From: JBHIAG01 sp046758465
GTDB taxonomy: Bacteria; Acidobacteriota; Terriglobia; Acidiferrales; 2-02-FULL-67-57
NCBI GenBank assembly: GCA_046758465.1
Contig: JBHIAG010000053.1
Location: 1 to 14,965 of the forward strand
Reading direction: 5' to 3'
Length of the DNA: 14,965 nucleotides
Shown here: positions 6,498-13,086 of the stretch, piece by piece
How positions within the stretch are numbered: position 1 is the first letter of the stretch
Layout of the letters: each line of letters opens with the position of its first letter
Program-made: the position numbers and the translations under genes
Notes under the pieces: generated by a model
Told to the model about the DNA's origin: nothing
Databases searched by the model: none
The model's input: only the letters and a program-made list of their open reading frames with translations

Positions 6498-8078
6498 ATG
6501 GCGACAGCAGCAGTAAAGTTCGCGCGGGGCAAGTTCGTGAACGAACCCTTTACCGATTTTTCCAAGCCCGAGAACCGCCAGGCCATGGAAGCGGCTCTCG
6601 CAAAGGTCCGGGGCGAGCTGGGCCGGGAATACCCCCTCATTCTCGGCGGGAAAAAAATCCAGACCCGCGAGAAGATTCGCTCTACCAACCCTTCGCACCC
6701 CGACCAGGTCGTCGGTGTCTTCCAGAAAGGCACGCCGGAGCTGGCCCATGGGGCCGTGGAGGCCGCCAGCCGCGCCTTTGAGAGCTGGAAGCGCGTGCCG
6801 GCGGCGCAGCGCGTCGAATGCTTGTTCCGGACCAGGGATATTCTGCGCCGGCGCAAGCTCGAACTGGCCGCGTGGGTTTGCTATGAAGTCGGCAAAACCT
6901 GGCCGGAAGCCGATGGCGACTTGGCCGAGACGATTGACTTCTGCGAGTTCTACGGGCGCGAGATGCTGCGCCTGGCGGGCCCGCAAACGTTGACGCCGGT
7001 AGCGGGCGAGAAAAACTACCTGGTCTATATCCCGCTGGGCGTGGGTGTGGTGATTCCCCCGTGGAACTTCCCCTGCGCGATTATGGGCGGGATGACGCTG
7101 GCCTCAATTGTTACGGGCAACACGGTGGTGCTGAAGCCGTCGAGCGACTCGCCCACGGTCGCGGCCAAGTTCGTGGAGATTCTGGCGGAGGCGGGCGTTC
7201 CCACGGGTGTGGTGAACTTCTTTACCGGGCCGGGCACGAGCGCAGGCGAGGCGCTGGTGACGCATCCCAAGACACGCTACATCGCCTTCACTGGCTCGAA
7301 GGAGGCGGGCCTGCGCATCAGCGAGCTGGCCGCGAAAAAGCAGCCCGGGCAAATTTGGATCAAGCGCACGGTGCTGGAGATGGGCGGCAAGGACGCCATC
7401 ATCGTGGACGAGGAAGCCGATCTGGAGGCCGCCGTCGAAGGCGTGGTCATCTCTGCGTTTGGCTATCAGGGGCAGAAGTGCTCGGCCTGCTCGCGCGCGA
7501 TTGTGAGCGAAAAAGTTTACGACACCTTCCTGACGAAGCTGGCCGCACGCACGCAGGCGATTCGCGTCGGCTCAGTCGAAGACCCGCACAACTTCATGGG
7601 GCCAGTGATCAACCAGTCGGCCATGCAGTCCATTCTGAACTACATCGCGGCCGGCAAGAAGGAAGGGCGGCTGCTCACCGGCGGCAGCCGTGCGGGCGGC
7701 GAGGGCTATTTCCTCGAGCCCACGGTGATTGCCGATGTGGACACAAAAGCGCACATCGCCCAGGAAGAGGTCTTCGGGCCTGTCTTGGCCGTGCTGCGGG
7801 CCAGGGATTTCGACCATGCGCTCGCGATTGCCAATGACACCGAGTACGGCCTGACCGGTGCGGTGTATTCCCGCAACCCGGCGAAGCTGGAGAAAGCCGC
7901 CAAAGTGTTCCATGTAGGCAACCTCTATTTCAACCGCAAGTGCACGGGCGCGCTGGTGGGCGGGCATCCCTTCGGCGGGTTCAATATGTCGGGGACAGAC
8001 TCCAAGAGCGGCGGGAAAGACTACCTGCTGCTGTTCCTGCAGGCGAAGACCGTGACGGAAAAAGTGGCCACTTCCTAG
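6498..8078 (+). CDS. pruA: L-glutamate gamma-semialdehyde (1-pyrroline-5-carboxylate) dehydrogenase
   Basis: 526 aa, normal for stand-alone bacterial PruA/RocA. The ATG at 6498 is chosen for AAGGAGG ten bases upstream. It is an aldehyde dehydrogenase fold: IPPWNFPC (186-193) holds the oxyanion Asn190, LKPSSDSP (212-219) contacts the NAD cofactor, VLEMGGKD (292-299) holds the general base Glu294, and GQKCSACSR (325-333) holds catalytic Cys328. [10 protein letters not shown] and [10 protein letters not shown] follow in the usual places. The enzyme oxidises glutamate semialdehyde to glutamate with NAD+, the last step of proline (and arginine/ornithine) breakdown, in the cytosol. No proline dehydrogenase domain or gene is in the window, so proline dehydrogenase must lie elsewhere. 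The membrane glycosidase gene starts 75 bp downstream on the same strand and could be co-transcribed. Confidence 0.93.
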   Translation: MATAAVKFARGKFVNEPFTDFSKPENRQAMEAALAKVRGELGREYPLILGGKKIQTREKIRSTNPSHPDQVVGVFQKGTPELAHGAVEAASRAFESWKRVPAAQRVECLFRTRDILRRRKLELAAWVCYEVGKTWPEADGDLAETIDFCEFYGREMLRLAGPQTLTPVAGEKNYLVYIPLGVGVVIPPWNFPCAIMGGMTLASIVTGNTVVLKPSSDSPTVAAKFVEILAEAGVPTGVVNFFTGPGTSAGEALVTHPKTRYIAFTGSKEAGLRISELAAKKQPGQIWIKRTVLEMGGKDAIIVDEEADLEAAVEGVVISAFGYQGQKCSACSRAIVSEKVYDTFLTKLAARTQAIRVGSVEDPHNFMGPVINQSAMQSILNYIAAGKKEGRLLTGGSRAGGEGYFLEPTVIADVDTKAHIAQEEVFGPVLAVLRARDFDHALAIANDTEYGLTGAVYSRNPAKLEKAAKVFHVGNLYFNRKCTGALVGGHPFGGFNMSGTDSKSGGKDYLLLFLQAKTVTEKVATS

Positions 8079-8153
8079 ACGCGCGCGCGCTTCGAGCAAC
8101 CGAAAACTTTGAATCTCGCCTCTCGTTCTTCGCATCCTGAAAGGGAGAGCGCT

Positions 8154-10655
8154 GTGCATCGCACCCTGAAATTCCTCGGCACGCTCGGGGTCGCCACTGC
8201 CAGTTGCTACCTCGCCTACCAGGTGGCCTCATTTGTCCTTTTTGAATGGCCGCGCCTAGTCCTGGCCCTCGTCACGGATATCGAGTTTGCCGGGTGGGAC
8301 ATTCGGCGAACATTTGCCCTCTTCCCGCGAAGTGTCTGGCCCCACGTCGTCACGCGCTTTCCGCCTGAGGGCTCCGCCAGCCTCTACGCCCTCTACAGGA
8401 GCGGTGCCCTTCTTTGGGGCGCAGCTCTGCTGGGCCTGGGCGTGGTGGCAGCGCGCCGTGCGCGGGGCTGGTGGCGACTCTTTTGGGTTCAAACTGTTTT
8501 TTGGCCAACCGTACCTCTCGTGCTCTACTCCGGCATTTTCGTCGGTTGGTCTTCGAGGTCATTCCTCGCGGCTCTGCGTGTTCTCTGGCCAGGATGGGTT
8601 GATTCACTGGCTGTGCGCACCTCCTTTGCGTTCGTAATTGGGATCATCGTACTTTCCGCCCTCTATGTTTCCATTCGCAGCTTTCTCGATAGTGCTGCGG
8701 AAACCAGACTGGAACGCGTTCTGGCACTCGTGCGCTGGCTCGTGCTGCCGACTGCCCTCGTGGCTCTCCTCATTAACTTTGAACTGTTGCGTTACTGGGG
8801 CCGGCTGGTTACGGTCTTCACCGTGGGCCCTCCCCTGCTGGTGCTGTTGGCGGGACTGCCGGCAGCGCTGGCCCGGAGCCGCCCGGCCCCTCGTCTCCAG
8901 CCGAGCCTGGCGGGTGTGGTGGTCTTGCTGGTCGTTTTCGGAATCACGTTTGGGGGCTGGCTTAGCTCCAACCACATCGCTCGTCTTGTCAGCCGCACCG
9001 GCTTCTCCGACTACGCATCTACGCATTGGCGTCTACAGTTCGAAAATGGAGTCCTCGACCGCGTCCCATTGACCTCGCTGGCTGCAGCCGCTGACAAGCG
9101 CCTGACGAGCATCGCGAAACGGCTTGGGCTTGCGCCACCCAACCCGGCGCTCAGCGCCTATCTGTACGCATCCACAGAAACCAAGCGTGTAATGGTCGGC
9201 AGCGACAAACGGTTTGGCGACGCACCCTTTAGCCTCGAACCCGGGCGACGGCGCATTCACCACTTGCTCGCGCTCGACGGCAGCATCACCGATGCACGCG
9301 GCGACGCTCTCCTGCTCATGCACACCGCCTGGGAACGGCCCGGCTCGGAAGCCGTGGCCCGCGCACTGGCCCGCTATGCGGTCGGCGACTTCCACGGCGC
9401 CGCGCTCGCCGACTACGCCGCTCGCATCACCCGCGAGGAAGCACCCTACACCCTGCGCGACATCTTCCAACTGGACAGCGGTTATCTCTCTCCACTGGTG
9501 CGCGACGCCTTAGGTGGTGCCTGGGTGGATTTGCTGGTGCGGCGCCGCGGCCAGGACATTCTGCCGGTTCTGTATCGCGAGCTGCTCGTCACTGGCGCCA
9601 AAGAAAAATTCGCGCGCACCCTGGGCTCATCCTGGGAAGGCCTGGAGCGCGCATGGCGCAGCTACCAACTGGCCAATGCCGACCGGCCCCTGCCGCCGGC
9701 GTTGCGCGCGCGTCCGGCGCCGTTTTTCCATCGCGGCATCTCTTTCTCCCACGAATTCGGCGGCGCTTGGGGGTATGGCTCGGACCGCGCACAGCAGGAA
9801 TTAGTGCGGATCCAGGACCTGGGCGCGAACGCCATCGCTGCCGTCCCCTATGCCTTCACTCGCGCGCCCCGTGAATCGCGCATCTTCTTCCGCACCGCTG
9901 AGACTGACGCTCGCGTCATCCGTACCCTCGCAGCCGCCAAGCAACTGGGGCTGCGTACCATGCTGAAGCCGCAGCTCTGGGGCCGTGTCTTCACGGGAGA
10001 CATCGTCTTCGACAACGAGGCTGCGTTCGCGCGCTGGTTCGCGCCCTATCGCCGCTGGCTGCTGCACTTTGCGCGCCTGGCGGAACTCTACGACGCGGAC
10101 CTGCTCGTGGTTGGCACGGAGTTGAGCGGCGTCACTCGCTACGAAGGGGCGTGGCGCGCGCTCATTCGCGACCTCCGCCGCGTCTATCGGGGCCCGCTCA
10201 CCTACGCCGCCCACTGGGGCAACGACTTCGAAGAGCTGCCCTTCTGGGATGCGCTCGACTACCTGGGCGTGAACATGTACTACCCACTGGCCGCGCCCGG
10301 GCAAACCCCACGCGCGGATTCTCCGCGGGTGCAAGACTTGGTGAGAAAATTCGCTGCCCTGGCGGACAAGTACAAAAAGCCGGTGCTGTTTAGCGAAGTT
10401 GGCTATCCCGCGACCGCCACCGCTGCCGCTGAGCCCTGGAAGGAACGGGGCGCGGCACTCGACCCGGAACTCCAACAGCGCTGCTACGCCACTGTCTTTG
10501 AAGCCTTCTACCACCAGCCCTGGTTCGCGGGCCTCTACTGGTGGAAGTGGCCGAGCCACGGCGGCGGCAACCGCTACCAGGCTTCCTACAACCCCATCGG
10601 CAAGCCTGCCGCCGAAGTCCTTGCCCGCTGGTACGGGAAAGCAGCGGCCCGCTGA
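8154..10655 (+). CDS. Polytopic membrane protein with degenerate peptidase-like segment and C-terminal GH113-like glycosidase domain
   Basis: 833 aa. The GTG at 8154 is chosen because AAGGGAGAG lies just upstream; an in-frame TTG at 8109 has no such site. Residues 1-270 hold about seven hydrophobic helices (near 7-31, 82-100, 110-132, 155-173, 193-209, 218-238, 252-269). Residues about 285-505 read like a gluzincin peptidase (a short strand YLYAST, then HTAWERPGSEAVARALARYA where P-x-W-x-x-E-G-x-A is usual), but no HExxH is present, so it should be inactive. Residues about 527-825 form a TIM-barrel glycosidase resembling GH113 beta-mannanases: GISFSHEFGG start, VVGTELSG with acid/base candidate Glu656, YLGVNMYYP, and FSEVGYP with nucleophile candidate Glu748, then GLYWWKWP. 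An odd helix number with a cytoplasmic N-terminus would put the glycosidase outside the membrane. The substrate is unknown; the family assignment is from motifs only. Confidence 0.75.
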   Translation: MHRTLKFLGTLGVATASCYLAYQVASFVLFEWPRLVLALVTDIEFAGWDIRRTFALFPRSVWPHVVTRFPPEGSASLYALYRSGALLWGAALLGLGVVAARRARGWWRLFWVQTVFWPTVPLVLYSGIFVGWSSRSFLAALRVLWPGWVDSLAVRTSFAFVIGIIVLSALYVSIRSFLDSAAETRLERVLALVRWLVLPTALVALLINFELLRYWGRLVTVFTVGPPLLVLLAGLPAALARSRPAPRLQPSLAGVVVLLVVFGITFGGWLSSNHIARLVSRTGFSDYASTHWRLQFENGVLDRVPLTSLAAAADKRLTSIAKRLGLAPPNPALSAYLYASTETKRVMVGSDKRFGDAPFSLEPGRRRIHHLLALDGSITDARGDALLLMHTAWERPGSEAVARALARYAVGDFHGAALADYAARITREEAPYTLRDIFQLDSGYLSPLVRDALGGAWVDLLVRRRGQDILPVLYRELLVTGAKEKFARTLGSSWEGLERAWRSYQLANADRPLPPALRARPAPFFHRGISFSHEFGGAWGYGSDRAQQELVRIQDLGANAIAAVPYAFTRAPRESRIFFRTAETDARVIRTLAAAKQLGLRTMLKPQLWGRVFTGDIVFDNEAAFARWFAPYRRWLLHFARLAELYDADLLVVGTELSGVTRYEGAWRALIRDLRRVYRGPLTYAAHWGNDFEELPFWDALDYLGVNMYYPLAAPGQTPRADSPRVQDLVRKFAALADKYKKPVLFSEVGYPATATAAAEPWKERGAALDPELQQRCYATVFEAFYHQPWFAGLYWWKWPSHGGGNRYQASYNPIGKPAAEVLARWYGKAAAR

Positions 10656-10970
10656 ACAGGTGCGTCGCGCTCCTTCCTTGTGCGCTCAGGCCGTTGAGAA
10701 AACACCCAGAGACGCCACGCGCGGTTTCAGCTCGCGGGCAATCACGGTCGGTCGGTCTCCGGCTCAAATCGCCGCGGCGACCCTGTCGTTACTTTGACCG
10801 CGCCCGGGCGTGCCATCTTCTTGCCTTCCGGTGAACGTAGGCAATTTCAGCGCCGTGACGGTAAAAATTGTCGAGGTAGTCAATGAGTGAATGACGTGGC
10901 ATAGGGCTAGTGAGCTATGAAGTTTCCCACCGATGGGCTGCCCCAGTCAAAGCAGCACAGGCAGCGAACG
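10656..10970. other. Intergenic region before tRNA-Arg
   Basis: About 315 bases with no supported gene. Base composition drops toward AT after 10840. I see no terminator after the glycosidase gene, no strong inverted repeat, and only very short open frames without ribosome binding sites. Confidence 0.3.
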
Positions 10971-10979
10971 TGCTATTAT
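10971..10979 (+). promoter_or_regulatory. Extended -10 promoter of tRNA-Arg
   Basis: TG-C-TATTAT ends 11 bases before the mature tRNA. It has the same layout as the tRNA-Pro promoter (GTGCTAGAAT), again with no clear -35. Confidence 0.6.
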
Positions 10980-10990
10980 TTCGTAGCCGT

Positions 10991-11067
10991 GCGCCCGTAG
11001 CTCAATCGGATAGAGCATCGGATTTCTAATCCGACGGTTGCAGGTTCGAGTCCTGCCGGGCGCGCCA
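10991..11067 (+). tRNA. tRNA-Arg (anticodon TCT), CCA encoded
   Basis: Acceptor GCGCCCG (10991-10997) pairs with CGGGCGC (11057-11063), then discriminator G and encoded CCA (11065-11067). The anticodon stem TCGGA/TCCGA encloses TTTCTAA, anticodon TCT (reads AGA). The T-loop TTCGAGT is flanked by GCAGG/CCTGC. An integrase remnant begins 24 bases downstream, so the 3' half of this gene is a candidate attachment site. Confidence 0.95.
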
Positions 11068-11090
11068 GTTTCCTCCGGGTTTTGTTCCGC

Positions 11091-11846
11091 TTAGACAACG
11101 TGCGCTCCAGGTTTACCTACGATCTGGTGCATGTTGGTGCATGCTTCCTCTAGACAACGCATCGCTGCCGCCGCGTCTTCGGAAACTGACCTGACGTAGC
11201 AGGACAGTGTGGTCGAGACGTTCGCGTGACGCAGGATCAGCTGGATGGTCTTGACGGGAACACCAAGCCGGTAGAGGTTCCCAGCCACCTCTTCCCAAAC
11301 CCGCAGCAGCCGGAAGAGAAGGAAGCAGTAGTTCACGAAATCTGCCGCCGGAATGGTCTTCGGGACGGGCGGCGGGTTCTGTGCCAGCGTGCATCGCAGC
11401 AGCTCCACGATCCCCCGGAAGATCACAGTGCGGTGGCTGTCGATGTCTGCCAGGATCGACGCCTCCTCCCAGGGATCAGAAGTGCGCTGAAACTCGAAAC
11501 GGAGCAAGCGGCGGTTTGTCTCCTGCCGCCTAGCGATGCCTTCGATGGTGGTCACAGCAACGACGGGGTGCTCTGAGTGCCGTCCCGCTCCCACGCGCCC
11601 CCATTCGCCTTCTGTGGAGCTGAAGAGAAAGAAATCTTCCAAAATTCTGGTCAGGTTCTCCGTCTCCACGTTGTCCCGAATGAGGAGACCTACGTCCCCC
11701 TCGCGCTTTACCAGTGCGAGCGAGTAGTCCCCCTGGACCTTGCCAAGTCCATGCAGCCTGAGAAATCGCGTACCGCCGGTTGTCTTTCCCTGGCTCGACT
11801 GTCCACTTAGTTCTGGGAGTGGCCTCATGGTGGCGCGTTGCCTCAC
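11091..11846 (-). pseudogene. Chimeric relic: mobile-element P-loop ATPase fragment joined to tyrosine integrase C-terminus
   Basis: One open frame of 251 codons (GTG at 11846) with two unrelated parts. Residues about 10-184 resemble the ATPase/helicase found with primases on integrative elements: Walker A GQSSQGKT (15-22), Walker B-like VGLLIRDNVE (52-61), then ILEDFFLF, HPVVAVTTIEG with sensor-like Thr, and a C-terminal helical part. Residues about 188-235 are the last portion of a tyrosine recombinase: NLYRLGVPVKTIQLILRHAN with H207 (usually LGH, here LRH) and STTLSCY with the catalytic Tyr217. The catalytic Arg, Lys and HxxR parts are missing, so it cannot recombine. The join falls near 11275-11300; restoring two bases after AGAGGT would give RGLAGNLYRLG, the usual integrase sequence, so a deletion plus frameshift is likely. 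The relic lies immediately beside tRNA-Arg with the integrase end nearest, as in elements integrated at tRNA genes. Confidence 0.7.
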
Positions 11847-11960
11847 GAAGGGGAAGATGCCGAGAGCCAGGCCCAGGACGTAGTGACCTGCCCCTGAATC
11901 TCTTCCGCCACCTCCCGCAACTGAGCCAGCCGGTCCCGCAGGGAGCGGAGGCTAGGCTTG
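11843..11960 (-). other. Possible coiled-coil gene fragment
   Basis: The minus-strand frame reads LRSLRDRLAQLREVAEEIQG and ends in a TGA (11845-11843) overlapping the GTG of the chimeric relic. It has no start codon or ribosome binding site of its own because the RRM gene ends just upstream. It resembles SSLRSRLAHLQELAAGIEAE in the gene at 12383-12652, so it may be a decayed paralogous piece. Weak evidence. Confidence 0.25.
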
Positions 11961-11970
11961 CGGCAAGAGG

Positions 11971-12258
11971 CTACCCGCGGGGGCCGCCCCCGCGCTCTCC
12001 ACCACCTTCGCGGCGTGGACGGGCTTCGTTGACCACCAGGTTGCGGCCGAGAAAGTCCTTCCCGTTGAGGGCTTGGATGGCGCGCTCGGCTTCCTCATCG
12101 TTGCCGATCTCGACGAAGCCAAAACCGCGCAGCTGGTTGGAATCGCGGTGGCGCATGAGGTTGACGCTGTCCACGGTGATGCCGGCCTCAGCAAACCAAG
12201 CTTGCAAGTCACCTTCGCTAGCTTGGGAGGGAAGATTTCCCACATAGAGTTTCTTCAC
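11971..12258 (-). CDS. Small RRM-type RNA-binding protein with Gly/Arg tail
   Basis: 95 aa. The GTG at 12258 follows an AAGGAG (12271-12266) with seven-base spacing. A single RRM domain covers residues 2-80: RNP2 KLYVGNLP (3-10) and RNP1 LRGFGFVEI (43-51), with two aromatic RNA-stacking positions (Tyr5 in RNP2, Phe in RNP1), then AERAIQALNGKDFLGRNLVV. Residues 81-95 are Arg/Gly-rich (REGGGERGGGPRG), like the RGG-type tails of plant and cyanobacterial glycine-rich RNA-binding proteins. Such bacterial proteins are often cold-induced RNA chaperones; that role here is inference. The DNA coding the tail contains GCGGGGG/CCCCCGC (11977-11993), a strong hairpin at the very end of the gene. A hairpin also precedes the ribosome binding site. 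Confidence 0.92.
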   Translation of the reverse strand: MKKLYVGNLPSQASEGDLQAWFAEAGITVDSVNLMRHRDSNQLRGFGFVEIGNDEEAERAIQALNGKDFLGRNLVVNEARPRREGGGERGGGPRG

Positions 12259-12272
12259 CGATACGCTCCTTC

Positions 12273-12300
12273 TGCCCGTTGTGGATTCTTCAACGGGGCA
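12273..12300 (-). promoter_or_regulatory. Leader hairpin upstream of the RRM gene
   Basis: CCCGTTG (12275-12281) and CAACGGG (12291-12297) are a perfect 7-bp inverted repeat with a 9-base loop. It extends to TGCC/GGCA with one bulged base. It ends only a base or two before AAGGAG, so its folding could expose or hide the ribosome binding site. This suggests autoregulation or a temperature response, which is inference. Confidence 0.45.
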
Positions 12301-12340
12301 CTAGGCTGAAGGGGCAGGCTCAGAGCTGCGGGCAGTCAGG

Positions 12341-12372
12341 AAAAAGGGGACTCCCTCCACCGGGGTGAGTCC
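12341..12372 (-). terminator. Rho-independent terminator
   Basis: On the minus strand GGACTC (12372-12367) and GAGTCC (12353-12348) form a stem with a GC-rich loop, followed by CC and TTTTT (12345-12341). It starts 11 bases after the stop of the coiled-coil gene and separates it from the RRM gene. Confidence 0.7.
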
Positions 12373-12382
12373 GTCGCTCCAG

Positions 12383-12652
12383 CTATGTGGGCAAATCATC
12401 TCGCAAGCGGGCGTGGGGAGTCAAACGCAACTCCGCTTCTATTCCGGCGGCCAACTCTTGTAGATGGGCTAGCCGACTACGAAGGGAGCTGAGACCCGGA
12501 GGCTCTTGCTGAAACAGCCCTGCCTCTGGATGGGGCGAGTTCTCTATGGCGGCAATTTCCTCCTCGACCTTGCCGACCTTCCGCCGGATGTGTTGCAGCC
12601 GCAGGCGCAGGGCGCGGCGGCGCTCAGTGGGAGACAGCGACGGGGTTGACAA
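12383..12652 (-). CDS. Short coiled-coil hypothetical protein
   Basis: 89 aa, family not recognised. It starts at a TTG (12652); there is no in-frame ATG and no good ribosome binding site, so the start is uncertain. Residues 8-40 (ERRRALRLRLQHIRRKVGKV) and 53-78 (LSSLRSRLAHLQELAAGIEA) are heptad-like charged helices separated by a Pro-containing loop, suggesting a helical hairpin. No signal peptide, TM segment or metal site. A Rho-independent terminator just downstream on the same strand supports it as a real transcription unit. It lies about 100 bp downstream of the end of the kinase-TPR gene and could be read through from it. Confidence 0.55.
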   Translation of the reverse strand: MSTPSLSPTERRRALRLRLQHIRRKVGKVEEEIAAIENSPHPEAGLFQQEPPGLSSLRSRLAHLQELAAGIEAELRLTPHARLRDDLPT

Positions 12653-12750
12653 GGCACGGCTCGTGTGGAGAGGAGCCTACTCCGGGAAGTTCAGGCGGCG
12701 GAGGAGGGATTGTGAGGTGGGGTTGGGGTGCAAAGCCTAGGAGGAAAGCC

Positions 12751-13086
12751 CTATAACCGTTCAAGCAAGGCTTGGAAGCGTGGATGGTTGCGAAGCGTGT
12801 CCAGGTCTGGATCGTGCTCGATCCACTCTCTCTGCCCCATGCCTGACGTGATGGACTTTTCCAAGCAATCGATGCCCTTCTCGACTTCTCCCAGTAGCGA
12901 ATACACACATGCAACGTTGTAGAGCACCGAGGAATCGTCTGGATCCACGGTCATCGCCCGCCTGGCCCACTCTACGCTTCGTCCCTTCTCGCCTAGTTGG
13001 CAGAGGGCGCCGGCGCCGAAGTAGAGCGCGCGGGCATCGTCTGGGTTCATTTCCAGGTGCTTCTCGATGATTTGCAATGCTTGCCG
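12751..13086 (-). pseudogene. C-terminal TPR part of the Ser/Thr kinase, cut off by an in-frame stop
   Basis: 111 codons in the same frame as the kinase gene, directly after its TAG. The sequence continues the TPR array: IEKHLEMNPDDARALYFGAG, then AMTVDPDDSSVLYNVACVYS, then GIDCLEKSITSGMGQREWIE, ending DLDTLRNHPRFQALLERL. That ending is the usual C-terminus of this kinase-TolB-TPR family. A TTG at 13077 could in principle start translation, but no ribosome binding site is seen. If the stop is real this piece is lost or made separately; if it is a sequencing error, the gene is intact at 733 aa (12751-14952). Confidence 0.75.

Noticed and set aside
9801..10559. Minus-strand open frame of 252 codons inside the glycosidase gene
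   Set aside because: Antisense to the conserved TIM-barrel sequence; no recognisable motifs.
10840..10900. 19-codon open frame starting GTGAACGTAGGC
   Set aside because: No ribosome binding site and too short to judge; probably chance.
11780..12247. Plus-strand open frame of 155 codons over the RRM gene
   Set aside because: Antisense to a gene with clear RNP1/RNP2 motifs and a good ribosome binding site; translation is Arg/Pro/Ser-rich.
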